A stretch of 5,151 nucleotides of DNA, taken from the NCBI GenBank assembly GCA_027016915.1, contig JALURJ010000116.1, positions 1 to 5,151 on the forward strand, read 5' to 3'. Both the position numbers and the translations under genes were made by a program. The notes under the pieces are model-generated. The model was not told where the DNA came from and searched no databases. It was given only the letters and a program-made list of their open reading frames with translations. Shown piece by piece: positions 1-4,925 of this stretch (positions within the stretch are counted from its first letter, which is position 1; each line of letters opens with the position of its first letter). This stretch comes from Desulfurococcales archaeon (GTDB lineage Archaea > Thermoproteota > Thermoprotei_A > Sulfolobales > WAQK01).

Positions 1-65
1 ACCCAGCCAGCCACGCGTAGGGCACCCGGGATAGGTTGGCCTTCCAGGTATATGAGGGTGTCCAT
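1..65 (-). CDS. Possible start of a protein-coding gene, cut by the left window edge
   Basis: An ATG at 65-63 opens a minus-strand frame that runs to the window edge and begins MDTLIYLEGQPIPGALRVAG. An in-frame TAA lies upstream at 92-90, and no other start codon lies between. The 21 visible codons use GC-rich third positions and codons such as CTC, ATA and TAC that fit the other genes here. Against it, there is no SD sequence before the ATG and no TATA box in the short gap to the structured RNA at 112-285. If the gene is real it is therefore probably on the same transcript as that RNA. A second frame is also open over this stretch but lacks an early start. The product is not recognised. Confidence 0.3.
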   Translation of the reverse strand, partial: MDTLIYLEGQPIPGALRVAGW

Positions 66-111
66 GTAAGCTGGGTAGAAGTAGCCGGGTTAGGGGTTCG
101 TTACCAGAAAA

Positions 112-285
112 GCCCCTGGGCGGTACTCCCTTTCGAGCCAGCCTACTCGGCCTCGACGCCTGGTGGAAGCCTTTCGGGCCGGCACCCCTTAGGGCACCTG
201 CACCCTACTTGGCTCCCACTGGGCGTCTTGGCTTTTCGACTGGCTCTACTTGGTTTCCCGCCCAGGGGCATCTAGTTACAGATGC
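112..285 (-). ncRNA. Rod-shaped structured RNA with four loop E (bulged-G) modules; unknown family
   Basis: Read on the minus strand, this stretch folds into one nested rod. P1 pairs 269-258 with 123-112 (12 perfect bp). P2 pairs 246-238 with 143-135 (9 bp, one G-U). P3 pairs 227-222 with 160-155 (6 bp). P4 pairs 219-211 with 171-163 (9 bp, one G-U). A short GGG/CCC helix pairs 205-203 with 178-176. The apical hairpin pairs 198-192 with 187-181 around a UAAG loop. Four internal loops carry AGTA on one strand facing GAAA on the other: 257-254/127-124, 250-247/134-131, 237-234/147-144 and 209-206/175-172. AGUA facing GAA is the known signature of the bulged-G (sarcin-ricin) motif and appears only on the minus strand, which fixes the orientation. 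A small hairpin, 285-280 with 273-268, may precede P1. TTTT at 111-108 just after P1 could be a weak terminator. No known RNA family is recognised. It could be a stand-alone RNA or an mRNA leader. Confidence 0.62.
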
Positions 286-296
286 GCGGGGGCTAA

Positions 297-330
297 TATG
301 TTTATCCGTGTATTAAGAGTGGGATTTAAT
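297..330 (-). promoter_or_regulatory. Candidate promoter elements for the structured RNA
   Basis: Two A/T-rich TATA-like elements stand out on the minus strand: ATTAAAT at 330-324 and TAAACATA at 304-297. With the usual spacing of about 26 bases between TATA centre and transcription start in archaea, the first predicts a start near 300 and the second near 274. The second would start the RNA almost exactly at helix P1. The choice between them is not decided by the sequence. Confidence 0.4.
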
Positions 331-382
331 CAAATCTTCACGCAACAAACACGTTCCACGGGGCGCGGTTCTGATCACAGTT

Positions 383-415
383 CACCCAACCTGCGGAAAG
401 GTTCGCCGCGGGGTG
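383..415. repeat. Imperfect inverted repeat behind the minus-strand nuclease-like gene
   Basis: On the plus strand CCTGCGG (390-396) pairs with CCGCGGG (406-412), 7 bp with one G-U, and CAC (383-385) pairs outside with GTG (413-415). On the minus strand CACCC (415-411) pairs with GGGTG (387-383) and GCGG (409-406) with CCGC (396-393). A competing hairpin, AACCT (388-392) with AGGTT (399-403), overlaps these. It lies 8 bases beyond the stop codon of the minus-strand gene, so a 3'-UTR structure is the simplest reading. No long T-run follows. The rest of 300-422 shows no gene, tRNA or box C/D pattern that I can support. Confidence 0.4.
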
Positions 416-422
416 CACAGGG

Positions 423-1085
423 TTAGGGGTGGTGGAAACGGTTAGAGTAGGCCTCCACTATTTCGGCCAGGGCCTCGTAGTATCTCTGCGGGTCCAGCTC
501 CTCCACACCCGCGTGGTCTACGTCGACAATCATTATGGTGTGGAGCCTAGCGTAGGAGAGCTCCTCCATCGAGATGGGTGGGTGCTTGTAGTACCTGTCC
601 AGAAAAGACTTCAGCCTCCCAAGCTCTTCACGGGTCCTCTCCCTGGGAGGCTTGAGGAGTGTGCGGGGTATTAGGGGTGCGTAGAATGGGGGCACAGCTA
701 TGCTCATCTTCCCGGCATAGTGGCTGTACCTGGCGATCTTGCTGGCTATCCTGGCCCTAATGTAGCCCGTGGGGTCCAGAGCGTTGCTGGGAGGGGTGAA
801 GCCCGTCTCAACCTCCACCACTATGCTCGAAACACCCCTAACACCGTAGACGTCGCACACCAGGAGGTCTGAGAGCCTATGCTCAACCTCCACCACCTCG
901 TAGCCCCTCCTTATAAGGTAGCCAGCCACCACAAGCTCCATGGCCGAGTGGTTTATCTTCGCGGCGCCCTCTAGGTGGAGGGCTGTGAGCCTCTCGATGA
1001 TCCCGCTCAGCTCCCCCCTCATCCCCATGCGCTGCGCCAGCTCCTCCAGGTCCCTGCGGAAAACATCTACCCTGGCCTTGACCAC
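423..1085 (-). CDS. Hypothetical protein with probable PD-(D/E)XK nuclease fold
   Basis: The frame is open from an ATG at 1121, but a TATA box (TTTATA, minus strand, 1128-1123) sits directly before that ATG, so transcription should begin near 1100. The GTG at 1085 has an ideal SD (GGGAGG, 4 bases away) and fits a short leader; I take it as the start, giving 220 aa. The ATGs at 1103 and 1097 are alternatives. In 220-aa numbering, a helix containing E50 precedes the RRGYEV strand, followed by D73 and D78, then a strand ending VEVETG with E91 and E93, then a basic helix with K116 and a strand ending AVPP. This E...D...ExE...K order is typical of PD-(D/E)XK nuclease-like domains. No methylase or Cas gene is nearby, so I do not call it a restriction or CRISPR enzyme. 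It has its own promoter although the upstream gene ends only 60 bases away. The fold is inferred; the substrate is unknown. Confidence 0.75.
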   Translation of the reverse strand: MVKARVDVFRRDLEELAQRMGMRGELSGIIERLTALHLEGAAKINHSAMELVVAGYLIRRGYEVVEVEHRLSDLLVCDVYGVRGVSSIVVEVETGFTPPSNALDPTGYIRARIASKIARYSHYAGKMSIAVPPFYAPLIPRTLLKPPRERTREELGRLKSFLDRYYKHPPISMEELSYARLHTIMIVDVDHAGVEELDPQRYYEALAEIVEAYSNRFHHP

Positions 1086-1122
1086 TTGTCCTCCCATCAA
1101 CATGCTTGCCGGTAGGAGCATC

Positions 1123-1128
1123 TATAAA
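1123..1128 (-). promoter_or_regulatory. TATA box of the nuclease-like gene
   Basis: TTTATA on the minus strand lies about 40 bases before the GTG at 1085. The predicted transcription start near 1100 leaves a leader of about 15 bases that contains the SD GGGAGG at 1096-1091. This placement argues against the upstream ATG at 1121, which would lie inside the promoter. Confidence 0.55.
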
Positions 1129-1145
1129 GAGTGGGGCACCCCAGG

Positions 1146-1730
1146 CTAGGAGCCCTCGGCCAGGTAGCCCAGCACGGCCTCCAGAACCCTTCCAAGCTCC
1201 TCTGGGCTGCAGATCACCGATATGTAGCACCTCTCCTTCCTCGCCCTGACGCGGAGCGCGTAGATCCCTCCGGTCCTCAGCTCCTCGGCCAACACGTTCC
1301 TGCCGCCCCTGCAGCTCCACCCGTCCAGATCCCTCCACCCAGGCCCCCGGGCCAGGCCCTTGTGGAGCAGCCTGCCCCAGTAGCTCCCCCTGTTGAGGCA
1401 CATGATCCCGATGCAGACCTCACCCCGGGGACCCTCAGCCTTAACCTCAACCCTGTCGCCCCGGCCCCTGAGCCAGTCGATAAGCCACATTATAGGGAAC
1501 TCCCTCTTGCCCAGCAGGAGGGTTACCGAGAGTCTGACTAAGCCCTTCCTGGCGGAGAATACGAAGCCGGACGAGCCCAGCGAAACGTAGTTGGCTGGCT
1601 CTCCCAGGAGCCCCGTAAGAGTGCGGAGGAGCCTAGCCTTCCTCCTAACATTGATCCTGTAGCCAGCGCCGAACCAGGCGGCGAACAGTAGGGAGAGAGC
1701 AACTATGCTTGTCAGCCCCTGCCCCTGCAA
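1146..1730 (-). CDS. Membrane-anchored hypothetical protein
   Basis: A 194-aa protein that I do not recognise. Residues 7-24 form one hydrophobic segment (SIVALSLLFAAWFGAG), followed at once by a basic run (R25, R29, R30, K31, R33). By the positive-inside rule this predicts an N-terminal anchor with the rest of the protein in the cytoplasm. The soluble part alternates predicted strands and helices and contains five cysteines (C106, C111, C140, C168, C174) without a clear zinc-finger spacing. The start is TTG at 1730: a minus-strand GAGGGGGT at 1745-1738 lies 7 bases upstream, and a nearby ATG at 1735 is out of frame and stops quickly. A TATA-like AATATAG lies at 1770-1764. The gene is divergent from the 1856 gene and precedes the nuclease-like gene on the same strand. 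That gene has its own TATA box, so co-transcription is possible but not required. Confidence 0.72.
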   Translation of the reverse strand: MQGQGLTSIVALSLLFAAWFGAGYRINVRRKARLLRTLTGLLGEPANYVSLGSSGFVFSARKGLVRLSVTLLLGKREFPIMWLIDWLRGRGDRVEVKAEGPRGEVCIGIMCLNRGSYWGRLLHKGLARGPGWRDLDGWSCRGGRNVLAEELRTGGIYALRVRARKERCYISVICSPEELGRVLEAVLGYLAEGS

Positions 1731-1855
1731 AACATGTACCCCCTCATATCAACGATCAACACACTATATTCTCTTTCCACAGCCCCGCTAATAATAAGAA
1801 CCTTTAACCACCAAGCCCAGAATAGTTTAAGGCCCCCAGGCCGGAGGAGCCGGGC
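1731..1855. promoter_or_regulatory. Divergent promoter region
   Basis: This AT-richer gap drives genes in both directions. Minus strand: TATA-like AATATAG at 1770-1764, predicted start near 1741, SD GAGGGGGT at 1745-1738. The SD and predicted start nearly coincide, so the true start may lie a few bases upstream. Plus strand: TTTAA at 1803-1807 predicts a start near 1831, upstream of the SD GGAGGAG at 1843-1849. A second TTTAA at 1826-1830 would place the start after that SD and is less likely. Confidence 0.5.
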
Positions 1856-2338
1856 TTGCAGGAGGAGCACTCAGTCCACGTAGTTGCAGCTGCAAACCCC
1901 CTCTACGGGGCCGTGAACTTCGTGGTACTAACACTGCCGCCCGGCTGGAGGATGGTGGCAGGAAACCTGCCGCCCGAGATCGAGAGGATAGTCACTGTTG
2001 ACGGAGTCCAGTGGGTGGCCTCGGGCTCAGCCACAAGCTACGCCTACAACGCTAAGGAGGGGAAGATGATGGAGATCAAGGTCCGTATATCCAGGAAGCC
2101 CTTCAAGTGGAGGAAGGGCGGGGCGCCGGAGAGAACAGTGGTAGGCGGGCACGAGGCCAGCTACACCCTCACCAGCGAGACCGTCGGCCTCCTAAGGAAG
2201 AGGAGGCTGGAGGTCCTCGTAGTGAGGTTTTACTGCGACCACACGAACAGGCACATAGAGATAAAGCTTAGGGGCCCAGTCCAGCCCTCCGCGCTGAGGG
2301 AGGCACTCCAACACCTGGTGGGCGTGACATGCCACTAA
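1856..2338 (+). CDS. Hypothetical 160-aa protein, coupled to the small protein gene
   Basis: The start is TTG at 1856, supported by SD GGAGGAG (1843-1849) six bases upstream. The protein is rich in predicted beta strands (residues 21-28, 44-55, 72-79, 117-127, 133-139) and ends with a helix near 146-155. There is no signal peptide or membrane segment, so it should be cytoplasmic. The C-terminal part carries C127, H129, H133, C159 and H160, a Cys/His set that could bind a metal; this is only suggested by spacing. The last ten bases overlap the start of the 92-aa gene, which indicates translational coupling and a shared job. A paralog of that small protein lies next to an ArsA/Get3-like ATPase further right, so this protein may belong to the same system. 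I do not recognise the family. Confidence 0.75.
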   Translation: MQEEHSVHVVAAANPLYGAVNFVVLTLPPGWRMVAGNLPPEIERIVTVDGVQWVASGSATSYAYNAKEGKMMEIKVRISRKPFKWRKGGAPERTVVGGHEASYTLTSETVGLLRKRRLEVLVVRFYCDHTNRHIEIKLRGPVQPSALREALQHLVGVTCH

Positions 2339-2607
2339 ACAGGAGGCTAAGGGCTGCCGGTAGGTGGATCAGGGACTTCCTCTATGGGGCCCTGTACCAC
2401 CAGCTCTACCTGGACAGCATGAAGTATGCCTCAAGCTACAGGGACTTCATACTCTTCATGCTCTACAGCGACCTGCTCGGAGCACCTTTGTTCTCCAACA
2501 CCCTCACACTGAGACTCCTCCCCTACGTCCTCGGCGAGCTGTACGGGTGGAAAGCCAGGGTGCTGAGGGAGAAGGACCTGACCGACGTGGCCCCCGAGAT
2601 CGGTTGA
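2329..2607 (+). CDS. Small conserved protein, paralog of the 95-aa protein at 4632
   Basis: A 92-aa protein beginning MPLNRR. Its ATG lies inside the last codons of the upstream gene, with GGTGGG at 2317-2322 as SD six bases before it. A basic N-terminus is followed by FLYG (17-20), a mixed amphipathic helix region ending FMLYSDLLGAP (43-53), the motif LRLLPYV (61-67), then W74 and the tail LREKDLTDV (79-87). The same blocks occur in the same order in the 95-aa protein at 4632: LYG, FMLMTLGDMLGFP, LKLLPYV, W, FRERDFTDL. The hydrophobic patches look amphipathic rather than clearly membrane-spanning. The function is unknown. Because its paralog sits directly before an ArsA/Get3-type ATPase, a partner or adaptor role is a reasonable inference. 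Confidence 0.85.
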   Translation: MPLNRRLRAAGRWIRDFLYGALYHQLYLDSMKYASSYRDFILFMLYSDLLGAPLFSNTLTLRLLPYVLGELYGWKARVLREKDLTDVAPEIG

Positions 2608-2615
2608 TGCGCCGG

Positions 2616-2632
2616 TTTTTCTGATTTGTTTT
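2616..2632 (+). terminator. T-rich terminator of the 1856-2607 pair
   Basis: TTTTT at 2616-2620, TTT at 2625-2627 and TTTT at 2629-2632 begin 9 bases after the stop codon. No strong stem precedes them. Archaeal RNA polymerase is known to stop at such T-runs on the coding strand. Confidence 0.55.
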
Positions 2633-2663
2633 AATTATATTAATACTGATTATTATTTGTTGA

Positions 2664-2779
2664 AAGATATCTTCTTATATAGTGTGGTATACGCTTAAAA
2701 CAACTTAAAATAATGGGCATAAAAATTATATCTAAATATGATATCAATTACATAAAGCATTGTGTCAGTGGTGGGAAGG
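2664..2779 (+). promoter_or_regulatory. cstA promoter region with palindromes and a tandem repeat
   Basis: An AT-rich gap before cstA. AAATTATATC around 2723-2732 is the best TATA-like element; it predicts a start near 2754, giving a leader that includes the SD-like GGTG at 2770-2773. Around it lie a 10-bp palindrome AAGATATCTT (2664-2673), an 8-bp palindrome TGATATCA (2739-2746) sharing the GATATC core, and two copies of CTTAAAA (2694-2700 and 2704-2710) exactly ten bases apart. These could be regulator sites, but A/T-rich DNA produces short palindromes by chance. Confidence 0.45.
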
Positions 2780-4504
2780 ATGGCAGATATTCTCAACACA
2801 CCCTCACTCTGGGTCCTCGGAGCACTAGTGGCGTACGGCATTGCATACTTTGTGTACAGCAAGTGGGTCGACGAGAAGATCTGGGAGGTCAGTCCCGACA
2901 GACCGACACCAGCCCACATGTATATGGACGGCGTCGAGTTCTTCCCCGTGAGCAGAAGCGTGCTGTACGGCTTCCAGTTCAAGAGCGTCGCCGCGCTGGG
3001 CCCCATCCTAGGACCCTTCGTCGCCATAAGCTACGGCTGGCTGCCAGCCCTCCTATGGATAATCTTCGGCAACATGTTCATCGGCTGGGTGCAGGACTAC
3101 AGCACCATCATGATAACCGTGAGGAACGAGGGCAGGTCGATGGGCCCCCTCGTATACCAGTACGTCGGCGAAAAGCCGCGCAGCATCCTACTGGGCTACC
3201 TGCTGTTCTACCTGCTAATCATATCGGCCGTCTTCATCTACCTGATCTCCCTGTTCTGGGCCGTCTTTCCCGGCACCTTCCTGGCGACACTGACGATAAT
3301 AGTGTTCTCCGTTATCATAGGACACCTGCTCTACAGGCTGCAGGCCAACATCTATGCCGTCACCCTGCTAGCCATATTGGCGGTAATCTTGGCCGTAGTC
3401 ATAGGAGTCAAGGTGCAGGGCCCCGAGAAGGCCATCAACGAGAGGCTAGGCGACAACGCCCAGGCCTTCTGGATGGTGGTGCTGGCAGTGATCCTCTTCA
3501 TAGCATCCATAGCCCCGATGCCCACCTTCATCACCCCCATGAACTTCGTCAGCACCTTCCCAGCACTAGCAGGCGTTGCCATACTCATCATCGGCGCCCT
3601 GGTGTCCCCCGCCGTGGGCGTGACCCTGAAGCAGCCAACCTACACTGAGTTCTGGCCCAAGATAGGCCCCCTGTTCCCAGTATTATTCGTCTCGATCGCC
3701 TGTGGCGCCATCTCGGGCTGGCACTCCCTAGTCTCCACATCCACCACGGGCAAGCAGCTGGACGTCGAGACAGACGCCAGGCCTGTGGGGGCTGGAGCCA
3801 TGCTGACCGAGGGCATGCTGGCCCTCTCAGCCCTCGCCGCCTACATGGTGCTGAGCCCCGAGGAAGTTGGCGCCAAGATCTCCAGCTTCGTCCTAGGGGC
3901 CACAAGGCTCTCCAGCTCCTACCTTGGAGGAACGGCTGCCATGTGGAAGGCGTTCTTCGCCCTCTTCCTAGTCATCTACGCCATCACAGTGCAGACCCTG
4001 GTGACCAGGTACTGGAGAGTGTTCTCAGGCGAGATCTTCACGGGAGGCCTGAGCTTCCTGGGCGACAAGTACGTAGCCACGTTCACCGGGCTGGTCATCC
4101 CAGTTCTCTTCGCCCTCTCCGGAAGCTGGTGGAACCTGTGGATCTACTTCGGAGGCTCCAACCAGCTGCTGGCAGGCCTGGCCCTCATGCTCGTCGCCAT
4201 AATAATAGTAAGGATGAAGAAACCGCCCACCTACGCACTAGCACCAGCAGTGTTCATGACCATAGTGACGATATCCGCTCTTATCTGGGAGACCTACGTC
4301 TACGCCCACGGAGTCTGGGTATACCTGACCACGGGAGACGCCAGCGTGCTGCAGGCGAAGCCTCCGCTCAGCGAGCACCCCACAGCGGCCTTTGCCATGA
4401 ACGTCGTCTTCGTGATCGTCGGCATAGCGCTGGTGGTGCTGGGACTAATGATGACCTATTATCTGGTCACAGCTCTCAGCAAGGCGAGGCAGGAGTCAGG
4501 GTGA
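2780..4504 (+). CDS. cstA: Carbon starvation protein A family transporter
   Basis: A 574-aa polytopic membrane protein of the CstA family, whose bacterial members take up peptides (CstA) or pyruvate (BtsT). Many hydrophobic segments (roughly 14-16) span the length. Family hallmarks are FIGWVQDYS followed by RNEGRSMG (about 100-121), the highly conserved block CGAISGWHSLVSTSTTGKQL (about 308-327) followed by DARPVGAGAML and EG, and FGGSNQLLAGLALM (about 457-470) in the C-terminal five-helix part. It is shorter than E. coli CstA (about 700 aa), lacking extra C-terminal segments, but nothing suggests a break. The start is ATG at 2780, preceded by SD-like GGTG; an in-frame GTG at 2762 would add six residues and lacks an SD. 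Terminators and promoters on both sides suggest a single-gene transcript. The transported substrate in this organism is not shown by the sequence; peptides or a small organic acid are likely. Confidence 0.95.
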   Translation: MADILNTPSLWVLGALVAYGIAYFVYSKWVDEKIWEVSPDRPTPAHMYMDGVEFFPVSRSVLYGFQFKSVAALGPILGPFVAISYGWLPALLWIIFGNMFIGWVQDYSTIMITVRNEGRSMGPLVYQYVGEKPRSILLGYLLFYLLIISAVFIYLISLFWAVFPGTFLATLTIIVFSVIIGHLLYRLQANIYAVTLLAILAVILAVVIGVKVQGPEKAINERLGDNAQAFWMVVLAVILFIASIAPMPTFITPMNFVSTFPALAGVAILIIGALVSPAVGVTLKQPTYTEFWPKIGPLFPVLFVSIACGAISGWHSLVSTSTTGKQLDVETDARPVGAGAMLTEGMLALSALAAYMVLSPEEVGAKISSFVLGATRLSSSYLGGTAAMWKAFFALFLVIYAITVQTLVTRYWRVFSGEIFTGGLSFLGDKYVATFTGLVIPVLFALSGSWWNLWIYFGGSNQLLAGLALMLVAIIIVRMKKPPTYALAPAVFMTIVTISALIWETYVYAHGVWVYLTTGDASVLQAKPPLSEHPTAAFAMNVVFVIVGIALVVLGLMMTYYLVTALSKARQESG

Positions 4505-4535
4505 GCGGCCGGGACCACTAAAAAACTTAATATAA

Positions 4536-4550
4536 TTTTTCACTTCATTT
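4536..4550 (+). terminator. T-rich terminator of cstA
   Basis: TTTTT at 4536-4540 followed by a second pyrimidine-rich stretch ending TTT at 4548-4550 lies about 30 bases after the cstA stop codon, with A/T-rich flanks and no strong stem. This matches archaeal T-run termination. Confidence 0.5.
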
Positions 4551-4566
4551 CACTCCCGCCAATCTC

Positions 4567-4594
4567 AGGGGAACCACTAATATAGGGTTCCCCT
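4567..4594 (+). promoter_or_regulatory. Inverted repeat enclosing a TATA-like element
   Basis: AGGGGAACC (4567-4575) and GGTTCCCCT (4586-4594) are perfect 9-bp inverted copies around a 10-base centre that contains AATATA. That TATA-like element predicts a transcription start near 4607, followed by SD GGGGTGA (4620-4626) and the TTG start at 4632. A dimeric protein binding both arms would cover the TATA box, so this may be an operator for the small-protein/ATPase operon. The arms would lie upstream of the RNA start, which speaks against an RNA hairpin or terminator. Confidence 0.5.
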
Positions 4595-4631
4595 AACTGT
4601 GTTTCGTGGTAGAGACTGCGGGGTGACCCGC

Positions 4632-4919
4632 TTGCCTCTGTTCAGACGGAAGGAGGAGAAAGAAGAGAAGAAGGGAGAAGGAGGGCTAAAGGGCATACTG
4701 TACGGCATGGCCGTACACGGCAGCGTCACAGCGTTCCTGAGGACCAGGATGTATATGGAGCACCTCTTCATGCTCATGACGCTGGGAGACATGCTGGGGT
4801 TCCCCATAATCCCGCCGTACTACTCGCTCAAACTGCTGCCCTACGTAGTGCCCAACATAAAGTCGTGGAAGATGAGGATGTTCAGGGAGAGGGACTTCAC
4901 AGACCTCATATCAGGGTGA
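4632..4919 (+). CDS. Small conserved protein, paralog of the 92-aa protein; next to ArsA-like ATPase
   Basis: A 95-aa protein starting at TTG 4632. The frame is open back to a GTG at 4599, but SD GGGGTGA (4620-4626) sits five bases before the TTG, and the resulting N-terminus MPLFRR matches MPLNRR of the paralog at 2329, which settles the start. A very charged linker (residues 5-16, mostly K and E) is longer and more charged than in the paralog. The shared blocks follow: LYG (23-25), FMLMTLGDMLGFP (46-58), LKLLPYV (66-72), W79 and FRERDFTDL (84-92). The next gene, an ArsA/Get3-type ATPase, begins 6 bases after the stop, and its SD (GGGTGA) overlaps this stop codon, so the two are clearly one operon. 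The function is unknown; a partner of the ATPase is inferred. Confidence 0.85.
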   Translation: MPLFRRKEEKEEKKGEGGLKGILYGMAVHGSVTAFLRTRMYMEHLFMLMTLGDMLGFPIIPPYYSLKLLPYVVPNIKSWKMRMFRERDFTDLISG

Positions 4920-4925
4920 CCGGGT

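Noticed and set aside
36..275. Plus-strand 79-codon open frame across the structured region
   Set aside because: It lies over the perfect nested helices and has no SD, no promoter and a composition unlike the real genes; it is explained by the opposite-strand RNA.
112..285. RNase P RNA, SRP RNA, 5S rRNA or tRNA
   Set aside because: ACCCGGCTA near 88-80 on the minus strand recalls the 3' strand of RNase P helix P4, but the matching GGAAAGTCC strand is absent. The conserved SRP helix 8 loops, 5S rRNA sequence and a cloverleaf are also absent.
371..380. Box C/D sRNA suggested by CTGATCACAG
   Set aside because: A D-box-like CTGA is present but no RTGATGA box C lies at a suitable distance on either strand.
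423..1085. Restriction-modification or CRISPR-associated nuclease
   Set aside because: No methyltransferase, specificity subunit, cas gene or repeat array is visible in the window.
883..1541. Long overlapping frames opposite to or shifted against the two minus-strand genes
   Set aside because: Gly/Pro/Arg-rich translations from high-GC third positions, without SD sites; shadows of the genes at 423 and 1146.
2713..3648. Long open frames overlapping cstA in other frames and on the minus strand
   Set aside because: They are shadows of cstA; the cstA frame carries clear family motifs while these have low-complexity, Arg/His-rich products.
4567..4594. Hairpin terminator of cstA
   Set aside because: It is not followed by a T-run, a better T-rich stop lies before it at 4536-4550, and it encloses a TATA-like element placed correctly for the next operon.
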